A stretch of DNA of 64,000 nt, taken from the NCBI GenBank assembly GCA_030998225.1, contig JAPYXD010000714.1, forward strand, positions 7,192,001 through 7,256,000. The letters are read 5' to 3'. Positions 20,677 through 32,184 of this stretch are shown here, in pieces. Each line of letters opens with the position of its first letter. The first letter of the stretch is position 1. This stretch comes from Diplolepis rosae (taxonomy: Eukaryota > Arthropoda > Insecta > Hymenoptera > Diplolepididae). The notes under the pieces were generated by a model, which made no database searches, was not told the origin of the DNA, and saw nothing but the letters and a program-made list of their open reading frames with translations. The position numbers and the translations under genes are program-made.

Positions 20677-21250
20677 TGTCACGTCCCGCGACGTATTTGA
20701 ATGTATTAAATACACACAGGCTGGATTGAGTCAGAAATTTATGAGAAAATCGATAAAGTGGAATAAGGAGTAGGGGAAGTAGGGAACAGTATAGGGCCCC
20801 TTCTCCTATAAGAAAATATGACTACGTAACGATTTACGTTGACCGTCAATTTGTATGCAAAAATATAAAAGGGGCCCACACCAAGAGCAAGCACTCAGTT
20901 CATTCTTCGTCTGGTTCGACAATTAAATTTCCCTTCGGAATTATCACCGGTCTCGCGACAATAGTTCAGTACGTTATTTCCAATTTAACTCCGAAAATCT
21001 CTTAATTTGAGATTAATAAAATTCGACCGGGACAATTTAACATCCAAGTTCAAGAGTCGTAAAATTCATCGTGGACTTGTATAGATCTTTGTAATGATCT
21101 TCGAACAGTGTTATAAATTAGGATCACCGTCTTTACGGAATATACCTGTGCGACCTATATCTCCGTCTCTCTTACACACCTTGACTACACCTGTGGGGAT
21201 CCTGCGTACCACGTATTCGCCGCCGTGTGGATTAACTCTCAACATAAAGG
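20677..21250 (+). repeat. LTR of E3 (subfamily A)
   Basis: Starts TGTCACGTCCCGCGACG; near-identical to the E1 LTR, with the same TATA-like box and AATAAA. Similarity to E1 ends at the same place ('ATAAAGGT'). Followed by unrelated sequence. Confidence 0.75.
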
Positions 21251-21861
21251 TTGATATGGGAACTAACATGGCTGTTATTACATACAATGACGCTATTCAG
21301 GGACTGTTAAATGTCATGAGCACTCTTTATCTGAAGATCAATTGAGAAAAAGCGCTCGGAAAGTCAGTTATATGGTGCTGGGATAGAAGAGTAAAAGTAA
21401 CAGAATTAGCAAGTCAAAATTTTGAATATTTTATATAGTAAACGCGTTTTGAAACTTCAAATGGTTTTTTCTCGGAACAATCTTTTGCGAATTGGCGTAT
21501 ATTGTAACTCGTTCAATTTTTGTCGGAATCACTTAAATATTTGGCTGTAACTTGTTAGATAGATTATCCAGGGAAGTACACGTGATTAAGATTGATAAAT
21601 AATTGCATTTTTTATAAACAATTCAAAGTCGATTTTTAGTCAAAAAATTCAGACTGATGCCAATTTGTAAATTGAAAATAAAATATATATAATCGTGGGT
21701 ACTTCCTTAGAAAAACTAATGTAGATTAATGATCATTTTTTTGCTCTCGGTGGTGTTCTGAAACTGCTGTTGTACGCCGATTTTCTCCTCGGAAAAATAC
21801 ATGTTCGAGTTACCAAGTGTCACGACGCCATTTTGTATCGTAAATTTAAATAAATTTTTTT
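21251..21861. other. Unassigned sequence, possible transposon scrap
   Basis: A short coding-like stretch (21256-21420) reads 'GTNMAVITYNDAIQGLL' and, after a stop, 'GKSVIWCWDRRVKVTE'. It looks like part of a repeated mobile-element protein but I cannot name it. The rest is AT-rich without genes. Confidence 0.35.
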
Positions 21862-22300
21862 TTATGTGCCTCAGGCACGAAACTCGTTTTTCCGTTACAG
21901 CCGAGAGTAACGGAATGTTGTGTATTCCGTTACAGAGGAATACAATGTAAAAATTAAACTGCGTGAGTGCATATAATCTTACAGCGGAACGCAATCTTTT
22001 TCTTATTCTTCTTCTTCTTCTCACTTCTTCTTCGTACAGCGTTAGCACCTTACTGGCAAAGCCTTGTACATTTGAACTGCCGCAAACAACTAAAATACTA
22101 GATTAGATTCGAGTGTACGCATAAAAACTCGTATCCGTACCAAAGTCACATAAAATATAATACGTGCCAATGCACACAATTCGGGAAATTTCGAGACTCG
22201 CGACAATGGTCGCAGGACTGATCGCGCCTTGGCTTCGATCCCCTGCGAGCATTGTCGCTCGTCACGCAATAACCCTCATTGTGTGCCTAGGCACGTAATA
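21862..22300 (+). repeat. Short inverted-repeat element, copy 2
   Basis: Same element as 5938-6460 with ends TTATGTGCCTCAGGCAC and GTGCCTAGGCACGTAATA. It has the TTC-rich stretch and the subterminal 'GACTCGCGACAATG' / 'GCATTGTCGCTCGTC' inverted pair. Confidence 0.7.
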
Positions 22301-23039
22301 TACTATTATATACCTCAGTACATTTATAATAACTTCTTAAAATTTCATTTCAATCCATTGACTATTTTTTAGACAAAAATTCTCCATAAAAGGTTCTTGA
22401 TTTTCGTAAATGAAATGAAAAAACAATTGACGATTCGTATCCTCCACGTAATATAAACTATATACACTCGAGATTCCCTATAAATAGAAGCTCGAGCATC
22501 GGAGGCCTCTCTGCATCGAGCGCGAGAGTGATCCCCTCCATATCGTACTTTTTTCTATGCGCTGTTATGCACATTTTATGATGCGTGGAGTCAGTCTGTC
22601 AGTGATACCATATGAATAATTGTATGTACATAGTAAAAAAGCATATAAAAATTATTTTTGCGAGTATTCAACATGGAATTGACTTATTTGACAGTATGTG
22701 CTCAAAATACTAAAAATATAATAATAAAATAATAAAAATATCTATGCTTATCAGGTGTATTTTTGAATATTTCCAGAAAAAAAGAAAAGTCTTGATGATA
22801 AATGTAATAAACAGTAATATGAATGTTAAAATGTTGCTGTTGGTTTTCAATTATAAAAAATGGGTTTCGAAACATAGTATTACACATGTAGTATTAATCA
22901 CAATAATAAACTGCGCGAAACTATACATACTGATTAATTGCAGTTATATAAAATTTCCATACGTATTGTTTAAAAAGAGAGAATTTTACTTATCCACAGT
23001 AATGTGTGAAACATCCAAATTTCCAAAATAAAAATAAAC
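22301..23039. other. Gene-less AT-rich stretch
   Basis: No gene or repeat recognised. Confidence 0.45.
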
Positions 23040-24025
23040 ACAAAAGACTTGCATAAAACCGCATTTTCTACACCTCACGGTAATTACGAATCCGATAGGA
23101 TGCCTTTTGGTTTGAAAACAGCACCAGCCACACTTCAAAGATTAATGGATTTAACATTAACTGGATTGATCGGTACGGAACTTTTTGTATATCTTGATGA
23201 TATAGTTATATATGCAAGTACTTTAGAAGAGCACGAAATTAAATTTAACAATTTAGCAGAAAGACTCAGAAATGCAAATATTCATTTACAACCAGACAAA
23301 TGCAAATTTTTACGACATGAAGTAGGTTTAGCAGGATATTACAGACGATTTATTGAGGGATTTTCAAAAATTGCCAGTCCTTTAAATCAACTTCTAAAAA
23401 AAAATATACCTTTTAATTGGACAGAAAAACAACAAGCAGCTTTTGATATTTGAAAAGCAAAATTATGTGCAGAAGGACATTTACAACTTCTAAAAAAAAT
23501 GACTACCAAGAAAATTCTTACAAGAAATAAACAAACAAACTCTAAAATGAGGTAAAACCTTCAATGTTTTGTGAAAAAATTTATTTGCATATTTGGATCG
23601 CCAAAAGGAGTACTTACTGATCAAGGCAGAGATATTTTAAGTAATTTATTAAAAATATCGGCAAAACGTTATAGAATTAAAGAATTTCGTATCACAGCTT
23701 TTTACTCTGAATCAAACGGATCATGAAAACGTTCATATCATGTTTTAGGAGAATATCTCAAACAATTTGTTGCAAAAATTCAGAATGAGATGACTGGCTT
23801 GAACTAACGATGTTCTCGTATAATACTAGTGTACATGAAAGTACAAAATTCACTCCCTATGAATTGGTTTTTGGTAAATTAGCTTCTAAACCCTGTAGTG
23901 AACTTTTATCACAACAAGAAAAATTACAAATGTATGATAATTATTCAATTAATTTTGCAGCACAACTACACAAAATGCGAACACAAGCAAGAGAGAATTT
24001 TATTTCAGCAAAAGAAAATTCAAAA
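23040..24025 (+). pseudogene. E4 copy: Ty3/gypsy reverse transcriptase and integrase remnants
   Basis: 23049-23453 encodes the RT palm: 'KTAFSTPHGNYE', 'MPFGLKTAPAT' and the catalytic 'FVYLDDIVIYA', then 'LQPDKCKFLRHEV'. A deletion joins this directly to the thumb 'GYYRRFIEGFSKIASPL'. After 23453 RNase H is lost, and integrase resumes in shifted frames (23580-23800, with the Asp of 'LTDQG' intact) and in frame at 23810-24024 ('TPYELVFGK'). The RT signature is that of insect errantivirus-type gypsy elements. A solo LTR interrupts it at 24025; the GPY/F end continues at 26118. Confidence 0.88.
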
Positions 24026-26117
24026 CGTCACGGGCGGTCCAAAGTGTACAATATTTTTTGGAAAATGTTTTTATTAATGTGCAAAATCTAATTTATAGAA
24101 TATCGATTGCTTTTAGAAGCGCATTAAATGCACACTTTTGAGCGTTCGTAACCTGATTGCATTCCAATAACTAGTGCAACTCAGCATTTCTGGTTACACG
24201 AGTTGGTCTTGAGACGTACAGTAATTCCTAAATTAACTTTTCCAGTTATTTGAACACATTCAATTAATACAACTTTTAAAGGAAGGGAGAGTTCACCCTT
24301 ATGTTTTTCAGGTGCATTAATGTTTTATAAAGTAGATTAATTGATAGCGAGAGTGCATAGGCACTCTATCGCTATGAACTATAAAGGTATGAAATGAGAG
24401 AAAAGCGAAGAATGAGTGTAAAGTGAGAGCGATGATATAAGAACTAGGATGAGCGGAGAGAGAATAGAATAGGAAAAGGAATGAGCAATAGCAGACTCGC
24501 GACTATATCACTGCGCTAGAATGTGCGAATAGAAGAGGAAAAAGAAAACGAAGGAGAGAGGAAGAGAGAGAGAGACAGAGATATCTAGTACACGCACAAC
24601 CATGCACTCTTTATCGGCACAGCTTTCTGCCGTTTATTCAATTCCTCCTTTCGTTCGCCTATGCACATGCCTAATATTAAGATTGGTCTTTTAAAAAATT
24701 TCTTGATGTGCTTTGCTGTGCATCGCGAGGCTAGCATACATTTCATAATTGTATCTCCTCCTCATACACCTATCCTTGCTCAAATGCTTTAGCCAGCTGA
24801 TCTTCCGCCACAAAGGCCACGTGCTTTTTGTAACTAAAACCCAAGGCTCATCTGAATACTTAAATAATTATGTTAAAGCTTTAATCCACCTAAAGATTAT
24901 AAGCCTAGACTAATTAAATAAATATACTATATATATATATTTCCATTTACTCTGAAATATATCAGAAACTAAAATCGTTTCTACAATTTGATGACCATGC
25001 ATCAAATATTAAAAATTGATGAGCACATTTCCTTTCTCACGATAGGTGTAGAAAGAGGGGAGAAATAATTGTCATCTAAAAATCAACAAATCACGCAATA
25101 ACCACATCAGCATTTGTGCAAATTTTCTAAATCCTCCCTGCCATTATTACCTCTGTCCAATCATTAACTCCTTAATCATCAAAAAACCCTACCATGATCA
25201 CCTCGCGATGAACTAGTAAAACGGATCAAGGCAAAATCAAATTCGCAGTCTTCTGAGTGTCTTGGCTGGATTCAGACCTTAGAATAATAAAGAAAACATT
25301 TTTTTCTTTTATCGTGCCCGACTGTGGTCAAGATCGACAGTACCTTCGCGACTCGTTAGTTGATTAAACCCGTAGAACTTTCTCTAAAGAAATATTTATT
25401 TTTAGAATCGTGTCGGGAGGCGTAAAAGACAGAAGCCTTTATCTGGACGGAAGCAATAAATATAAGATATATTGAAATATACGAAAATATATTTTTAATA
25501 TATCTGGCTTCGGCGGACTATTTTAAAGTCCAATTCGTTTAACAAAACGGCAAAAAGTGCCAGAATCACCGGACAATTAACACTACGGAATATCAAAACG
25601 GTAGTGATGATTTTTCATCAAATACATATTAGATATAATAGGAAAATTTAACGGTGAAATGGGTGAATTCGAAAGCATTCGACCCTTTTCCGGTTCAAAG
25701 CCAACCGTTCCTTTTACTTATTAAAGCTAATAGAAAGTGGCAAAAACAGTATTTGTGTACGCGTGTATTATGCGCGACTCGCAAATAGGACTCATGTTGT
25801 GATTTCGAACAACAGTTAATAAGAACCCTCCTGCCCAGTCAAGGACGAATAAGAGAGCCCAGGAGTAAATCTCCCTCTGTCACACTCTCTCAAGACTGGT
25901 AGAATTAAGAGAAATTTATTCAAAACAGGTATAGTTCCAATTATATTAACATATATGTCTATTATTATTATATTTTTGTCTGTAAATATATAAACAAATT
26001 TTCATTTATTTATTTTTATTTATTTTTAAAGTTTGGCAGTTTGGAGCCTCAACCTAACGAGCAATCAAGTTTGCTATTTTTATTTATTATTTTAAATTTA
26101 ATTATTCGTACGTAACA
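24026..26117. repeat. 2.1-kb LTR-like insertion in the E4 integrase
   Basis: Flanked by a 5-bp direct repeat CAAAA (24021-24025 and 26118-26122), and the integrase homology resumes precisely after it. Ends are CGTCACGGGCGG and CGTACGTAACA, imperfect inverted repeats like those of other LTRs in this window with the first T-G damaged. It has no coding capacity, a GA-rich tract (about 24540-24590), and 'TATATATATAT' near 24930. Best explained as a long solo LTR; orientation uncertain. Confidence 0.65.
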
Positions 26118-26340
26118 CAAAAATATATTATGATAAAAAAATTAATCCTTGAGAAATGAAAATAGCAGATGACGTATTTCTATTAAAAGGAGGTAAAATA
26201 AAAAACTTGAAAACCATTACACAGGGCCTTATGAAGTGCTGGAAGTATTAGGAAAAGGAAATGTCTAAATAAGCTAAAAAGGCAAACCTATTGTAGTTGT
26301 CATTAATAGACTAAAACGCTCACATGTGCACGTATAAAAT
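26118..26340 (+). pseudogene. E4 copy: integrase C-terminal GPY/F fragment
   Basis: Matches 10920-11149 with frame errors; readable motifs are 'ADDVFLLKGG' and 'VINRLKRSHVHV'. Here the tract reads 'HYTGPYEVLEVL' after a frame change, so this copy keeps the Gly of GPY that E2 has lost. Confidence 0.75.
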
Positions 26341-26469
26341 TAAATGAATAGAAATAAAATTTCCTTTCTTCAATTATGGAAAAGAGTATAAATATATATA
26401 ATAATATATATAAAAAACTATAATTAAAAAATTATGGTAATTAAAATCTAACACGTTATTTCAGATATA

Positions 26470-26735
26470 ATGATCAAATTTATCGCAAACGCATTAACGA
26501 TCTTATTGAAATAGTTCCTTGTTTTATCGACCTGGTAGTTCTCTGGTCATATTTAATTCAAACTGGAACTTGTAACCAAGATGACTGTAAGGTTCCCACA
26601 TGGAGTAGAAACCTAAGCAACCCAGATACAATAAAAGACATTTTTTCAACAACTAAAACAAGAGGACTGGACGCATACAAAAACTTAATTCTCAGTTTAC
26701 GGCTATCAGATCACACTTGCATAGCCGACATGTAG
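26470..26735 (+). pseudogene. E4 copy: CARD-like gene, frameshifted
   Basis: Nucleotide match to 11275-11535 preceded by an acceptor-like CGTTATTTCAG. A base is missing in the first codons and several changes break the frame. Position between integrase and glycoprotein 1 is the same as in E2. Confidence 0.7.
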
Positions 26736-26873
26736 GATATAATGAACTAGGAACATAAAATACAAAAAAAATCAATAACTTCAAAAAATATACATATATA
26801 TCGATAATACATTTTTCTATTCTTGTATTACAAAGAAAAATAGGCTGCTAATTGGAACCTCCTTTTTCCAGAG

Positions 26874-27708
26874 ATGGGATTACTAGGCTTCCTCTTGGCA
26901 CTGCTCATTTGCAACTTCGACTACGTAAGAAAGGTCTACGCCATCATGAGATTTCATTGCGGTTCAAATAAATCAAATATTACGACATTATCTTTACTAG
27001 AGGTAGGAGGATGCGATCTACCTCAATCTCAAATACATGTTGAAAGAACTTATTTACAACTTTTACAATTAACTGGATATTCAAATACAAGAGTAATGCA
27101 ATGCAAAGCAGAAATTCGACGTGCTATTTCTCATTTTAGTATGCATTCACACATTGCCATAGTTGTAAATGGCCATGGCAAATATATACAAGATGTTACA
27201 CGAGATCAATGTAACCAAATGCATACAATAGGAACATTTTTAGTAACCCCTTCCATTAAAATATCAAAATTAAAAGGAAATGAAACTTCATTTCACAGCA
27301 TTACTTTAGCAGGTTCTGTAACACCTAACTGAGACTGTACTGGCACACAATTTTCTGACCCATCCGGAACATGGAATAATGTTGTAGGTCAAACTATATT
27401 CAAAATAACTTTACAAGAACATTACCTGACTACTTATTTGAATTCAAATAAGATTCAATTAGGATCTGGAATAATATGCACACTTTCTGACATTTACTGT
27501 ACAGACGTAGAATATGGACAAACAATCTGGAACACATTACATAATGACGTATGTAATTCTAAGAAACATAAAATTATCTATTGAGAACCAGCAAATAAAA
27601 CATATGACAACGGGACAGACAATTCTGAAACACTTTATTCATTAACCACTGAAAATATAAGCTTTGTACCGGCTGAAAATACAAGAAAACCCGTTTGTAG
27701 TTACGTTC
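26874..27708 (+). pseudogene. E4 copy: glycoprotein 1, 5' half
   Basis: ATG two bases after CCTTTTTCCAG, as in E2. The first 152 codons are open and include the signal peptide and the conserved N-terminal Cys pattern, without the E2 stop at codon 67. A stop at 27330 and further changes follow. It is cut at about 27708 by a 760-bp insertion; a 60-bp piece resumes at 28480. The rest is deleted. Confidence 0.75.
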
Positions 27709-28470
27709 TGTAACCGATAATAAATATGAGTTATGTTAGAGCTGCCTACACTAAACTAACAAAGTAAGTGATCAGATACTAATCAAGCGTTACATGTTTG
27801 TGTGAGAATAGGCGGGAACGAATTGCAAAGAGTCGAGAAATCGGAATAATTATTCTTAAGTTTAGTTGCGTTTGGCTCATGAGAGCAACAGTTATGTTAT
27901 CGCCACGTTCCTCGTACTTTGAGAGGATCGACAAGGTATGTCAAATATTCTTAGGTCATTCTTTTGTTTTCGTGTAGAGTCTTACGTTATCTTTTTAATA
28001 ATGATTGCAGTGTGGCGTGTTTTTCTTGTACTGATGTCATTCTAAATAAGCTAGATCAATAAGGAAGGAACGTATTGGGGAATGTGGATCTGGATTCGTA
28101 TATGGGGATACCGAATACGTTGTTCAGCACATCACGATAGTCGTTTTGCTTTTTGCGAAAGTGAATGCGTTCACGGTGGTGAGCAGTATTCATCATTGCG
28201 AGATTCGTTCCACGATTTAAATCATTCTTTTCCTGGTACCGCTAATGATAGGTATCTTCATATGTGAATACAAGCATGTATGACTAATTGCATTTTATGT
28301 AAATTGACTCATTTTGGTACAACTTGACGAAAACGAAAAAACTATGTATAGCTATATCTATTGATCCATAAAAAACATTGAAAATATAACGGAGAATAGA
28401 TTTTATGTACATGAGCCAACATTAGAATTCCTGTATGTGAGTAAAACAATAAACAAATATTTTACAGTTT
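27709..28470. repeat. 760-bp non-coding insertion with CTGTAA ends
   Basis: Interrupts the glycoprotein 1 homology. Ends CTGTAA ... TTACAG are inverted. No protein family recognised inside. Likely a MITE-like element; the target duplication is at most three T-rich bases and not certain. Confidence 0.45.
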
Positions 28471-28479
28471 TAATATAAA

Positions 28480-28545
28480 CTGAACTTCCAAAATTATTTG
28501 TTTTTGAAACCAGACCTGGAAATTCATTTTTAGAAATTAACTGAA
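28480..28545 (+). pseudogene. E4 copy: short glycoprotein 1 fragment
   Basis: Matches 12525-12590 ('RPGNSFLENK' region in E2) with frame errors; truncated at about 28545 where the Tc3-like element begins. Confidence 0.6.
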
Positions 28546-28607
28546 TATTCATTCGGAATTGATCGAAATCTTTTTTATTATATTGGATATTCTATGCCAT
28601 TTATAAT

Positions 28608-29138
28608 TTAAACAATATATCGGCCAAATGTCCCCCGAGACTTGAGCCAAAAATGCGCCTTATCAGAAAAAATGATTTTTTGATGAAAATTGGGATCATT
28701 TTCAATTGATTCCAGAGCCCAATCCGCGAACTCCCGACGCAAACGATGGTCATTAGGCTTCAGTTCTTGGGCCAGAATCATCTTATAGGGATGCAGGCCA
28801 AGATCCAATCGCAAAATACGCCAGGTAGTCATCCTGGACAGGCCCAATTGCTGAGATCGGCGTGGCACGGACAATTCACGGTTTTCCTCGATACTGGCCT
28901 GTACGGCGGCTATATTCTGTGTAGAACGTGCGGTACGCATACGATTTTTAGGCTTAGTATCCAATAGAGTAAATTCACTCTCCACCTTATCGATTATTCG
29001 ACGAATTGAGAGCGCGGATGGAGCAGAATGACGACCATATTTTGCACGATATGCTCTTTGAACACCGACAAAACTTCTCGAATTTTGATAAAATAATTGG
29101 ACAATTTCCAAACGTTGTGGAAGCGTGAAACTACTCAT
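28608..29138 (-). pseudogene. Tc3-like (IS630/Tc1/mariner superfamily) transposase, truncated
   Basis: A 176-residue - strand frame. The N-terminus has a helix-turn-helix ('QRLEIVQLFYQNSRS'), then 'SIRRIIDKVESEFTLLD', a second helix-turn-helix ('LSVPRRSQQLGLSRMTTWRILR'-type, about residues 90-110) and the first catalytic block 'IIFSDKAHFWL'. In relatives this block reads S-D-E-A-H-F; Glu is Lys here but the catalytic Asp is kept. The second and third acidic residues are absent because the element is cut at about 28608. The family is abundant in ants, bees and wasps, which supports a hymenopteran host. Confidence 0.78.
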
Positions 29139-29280
29139 GATTAAATGGCAAACCTTACTGATGACAACTGACAGCAGACGTCAAAAATTTCAGTTCAAAT
29201 GAGCCGGATAGGGACATTCAAAATCATATCACCCCTATTGGGAAACCCTTTATAAGTGGAAAGAAACATACGCACTAAAG

Positions 29281-29745
29281 GAATTTCACGATTGAATATG
29301 GATTGCCGTTACCGCAATATACATTGTATCCTGATCAGAATTCGAAAACAAAGTCATTTTTTCTTGCATAAATTAATATAAATGAACATTTTGTTATACA
29401 AGCCGGCCCTACTGGGGAATCAGCAGAAAATAGAGCAGCATTGAAACTATTATTACTACTAATGAGATCATACTATTTTTGTAACGAAAAATTTTATAAT
29501 AATGATGATAAAAAAATGCAAAAAAAAAAATAAAATATCAGTGTTCAAACCGATCCGAGACCAAAATTTAATACTTCGGGAAAATTCCTGTAGATTCTAT
29601 AAAACTCAAATGCATGCTACAAGAGAGTGCCGGAGACGAAATATTTTAAAAGTTGACAAATCAACCCAATTTCCCCCTCTACTTCCATTACCAGACGTAC
29701 TTAAATACAAAATAATAAATTTCTCACGTAAATTATATGAATATT
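29281..29745 (+). pseudogene. E4 copy: dsRBD/CCHC protein remnant
   Basis: Matches 14370-14770: the second half of the dsRBD ('NEHFVIQAGPTGESAENRAA'-type helix) and a damaged knuckle in which the second Cys is lost ('CRFYKTQMHATREC'). Deletion at about 29692 joins it to glycoprotein 2. Confidence 0.65.
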
Positions 29746-30505
29746 AAATACTTTCAAATATGATCAATAATTGTAATTTATACGATCATCAAACACAACT
29801 TAATTTTATAGACCAACGAATCAGCTATTTTCTTAAAGAAATATCATTTACATCTAGACAAGCTCGTAATATCACGAATATTTTTATAACTAATGATTCA
29901 TTCTTACAACAGATACAAAAAGTACTTTTAGAATTGAGAATGAGACAGAAAACCTCCCTTTACTGGCCCAAAGAAAATTTATTCCTACCTCTTAATCAAT
30001 TTTTCCAAAAAGTTACAAATATTTCTTGAAAAATTGGCAAAATTATGACCTACACAGATTGGCATATTTCTTTAAAATATCCCAATATTCACAAATATCA
30101 AATATCAGCAGCAAATTGGCTTAAAGACCTGCATGAAATTTCTCAATATTTTCTTTTACTCCTTCACCAACTGGCAGAAGTTATTACCGATGCCTCAATT
30201 AATTTATGGCTCCCTATGTTACTTGCTGATACCTTCCTGAACTTCAAATATAACAAAGAAGATCTATACCTTTCAACATCCCACTTTTTCTATGGTCCTT
30301 CCCTTTGCTAAAATACAATACTTTTTATTTCGTAGTACTTGATTTTCACTAGGACTATACCAATCCCATCTGCTGAAGAATTTCAATTATTTAAACCACA
30401 CCCAATTTCAATATATCTCGATTTTAATACTGATGACATTTCCTCTGTTTACATGAAACATCATATTCATTATCTCGCTACTTCTTCAAAGAATCAAGAG
30501 ACCCG
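29692..30505 (+). pseudogene. E4 copy: F-type glycoprotein 2, central part
   Basis: Frame-broken homologue of 15110-15890: 'ARNITNIFIT', 'RQKTSLYWPKENLFLP', 'ISAANWLKDLHEI' and 'IPSAEEFQLF'. Interrupted at about 30505 by 3.2 kb of inserted sequence; the C-terminal part resumes at 33713. Confidence 0.6.
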
Positions 30506-30974
30506 ATCGCGTCTAGAAGGCTAAGGTAAAAAAAAAGCCCGACCGTGGTATCTATACTTCAAATGTAGTGATTTCTTTACCGACACTCACGATTTTTTTA
30601 CTCATTTTAATGTATTTTCATGTTTATCCCGTACAACGAATGGCATTATGAATTGAGACGAATTTTTTAAGTGCATTCGACGTCACTAGGACAATGTTTT
30701 TGTGGAATATTATTGGAATTCCATGATCTGGAGTTATAATTTCACAAGAATATCCCGTGAAAAAGTTTCAGTTTCATCGTCAGACAGGTCACGTGATTAG
30801 ATGCGCTAGTGCCACGAGTGAGCAATTTTCGAAACCGCACTTCGATCTTCGACAGTATCGAATATCAATTCAACTCATCAGCTGTTATAATAGCTCATTA
30901 TTGTTATCATTATTGTCGTTATTATTGTCGTCATTATTGTCACGCAAATTCGATCACAGTGATTCTAAAGCGAG
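30506..30974. other. Inserted non-coding sequence left of the first foldback
   Basis: Part of the 3.2 kb that splits glycoprotein 2 of E4. No gene seen. Confidence 0.4.
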
Positions 30975-31500
30975 TAAGCTATTGTAAAGCTATCGTAAAG
31001 TAGTAGCATTATAACTCATGAATGAGGGAAAAAAAATTATAAACATGTTTTTATACTTATTCTACGTTAAAAATAACGTTAAAGGTATTTGAAATATGCA
31101 ATAATTTTATTTATTAGCGCTAAAAATTTAAAAAACATAATACCTGTCATTAAAGGCAATACAGTGGTTCACCTTTTGTGGAACGTCTCCACCGTTAAAG
31201 TTGACCATTGGTTGAAGTGAGACACAACTATACTTTCATCTCACTCTAACAAATAGTCAATCCTGACGGTGAAGACATGGAATGTGATAAACCACTGCAC
31301 TGCCTTTGATGACAGGTATAAGGTTTTTTTAATTTTTAGCGTTAATAAATAAAATTAATGCATATTTCCATTACCTTTTAACGTTATTTTTAACTAGAAT
31401 AAGGATAAAACCATTTTGAATACTTATTTTGCCTCATTCATGAGTTATAATGCTACTTTTCGATGGCTTTACGATAGCATTACGCTACAGCGTAAAGATA
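30975..31500. repeat. Imperfect palindrome (foldback), about 520 bp
   Basis: The left arm (about 30980-31222) and right arm (about 31235-31495) are inverted copies: 'GTAGCATTATAACTCATGAA' on the left mirrors 'TTCATGAGTTATAATGCTAC' on the right, and 'ATACCTGTCATTAAAGGCA' mirrors 'TGCCTTTGATGACAGGTAT'. The loop is only about 12 bases. MITE-like. Confidence 0.75.
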
Positions 31501-32184
31501 GCGTTCAGCCAATTCGCTAGGGTTCTCTTTGATTCGTTTTGTTGACCTGCTGCTAAAATTAGTATTGATTTTTTTTCTCGTAAAAAAAAGCACTTTTCCA
31601 AAAACACGAGTAAGGAATATTTGCATTATTCCAATAAAATAATTTACCAATCGACTCACAGTTTCAAAATTTAAACTGTAAACGTATCACCCAACTGCAA
31701 TTCAATAATGATTTGATACTTATTTTATATGGATAACTTGAAATGAACAAATCGATCAATAATTTGAAACAATTCACGCGATAAACCGGTTCGAACTGCG
31801 TATTGTTTAATTGATGGCTGTCTGAGGGTGCAGGAGGGTTAATAAAAACATGTATGTTTATTTTTATGAAAATGAACGAGGCTAAAGTTGTGTTCCACAA
31901 AAGAATACTACAATTTCGATCGATATAGGTTTTAAAGTCGCAGCGCAGTATATAATAAAAAACGTGACTGCACGACACTCTTTCATCATACAAAGTTTTT
32001 ATTTGCTAAAACGAATACGTCACAATATATCTGCTTTTCCGTGATCATTTATGGGAAAAAAATAACAATCCCAACCAAGGTTAAAAATCTGAAATATAGA
32101 ATTTTTCAGCTCATCGATAAACATTCTTTTCAAAACGGCGCTATAGCATTGATTGAATGTGTTATCACTCATTAAAAAAGGCGT
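31501..32184. other. Gene-less spacer between foldbacks
   Basis: Non-coding; ends in a 10-bp perfect hairpin GTGTTATCAC / GTGATAACAC (32159-32192). Confidence 0.4.

Noticed and set aside
28082..28267. 61-codon frame in the 760-bp insertion
   Set aside because: No family pattern; the insertion looks non-coding.
31664..31993. 109-codon - strand frame between the foldbacks
   Set aside because: Composition is that of translated AT-rich non-coding DNA; no recognisable family and no support from neighbours.
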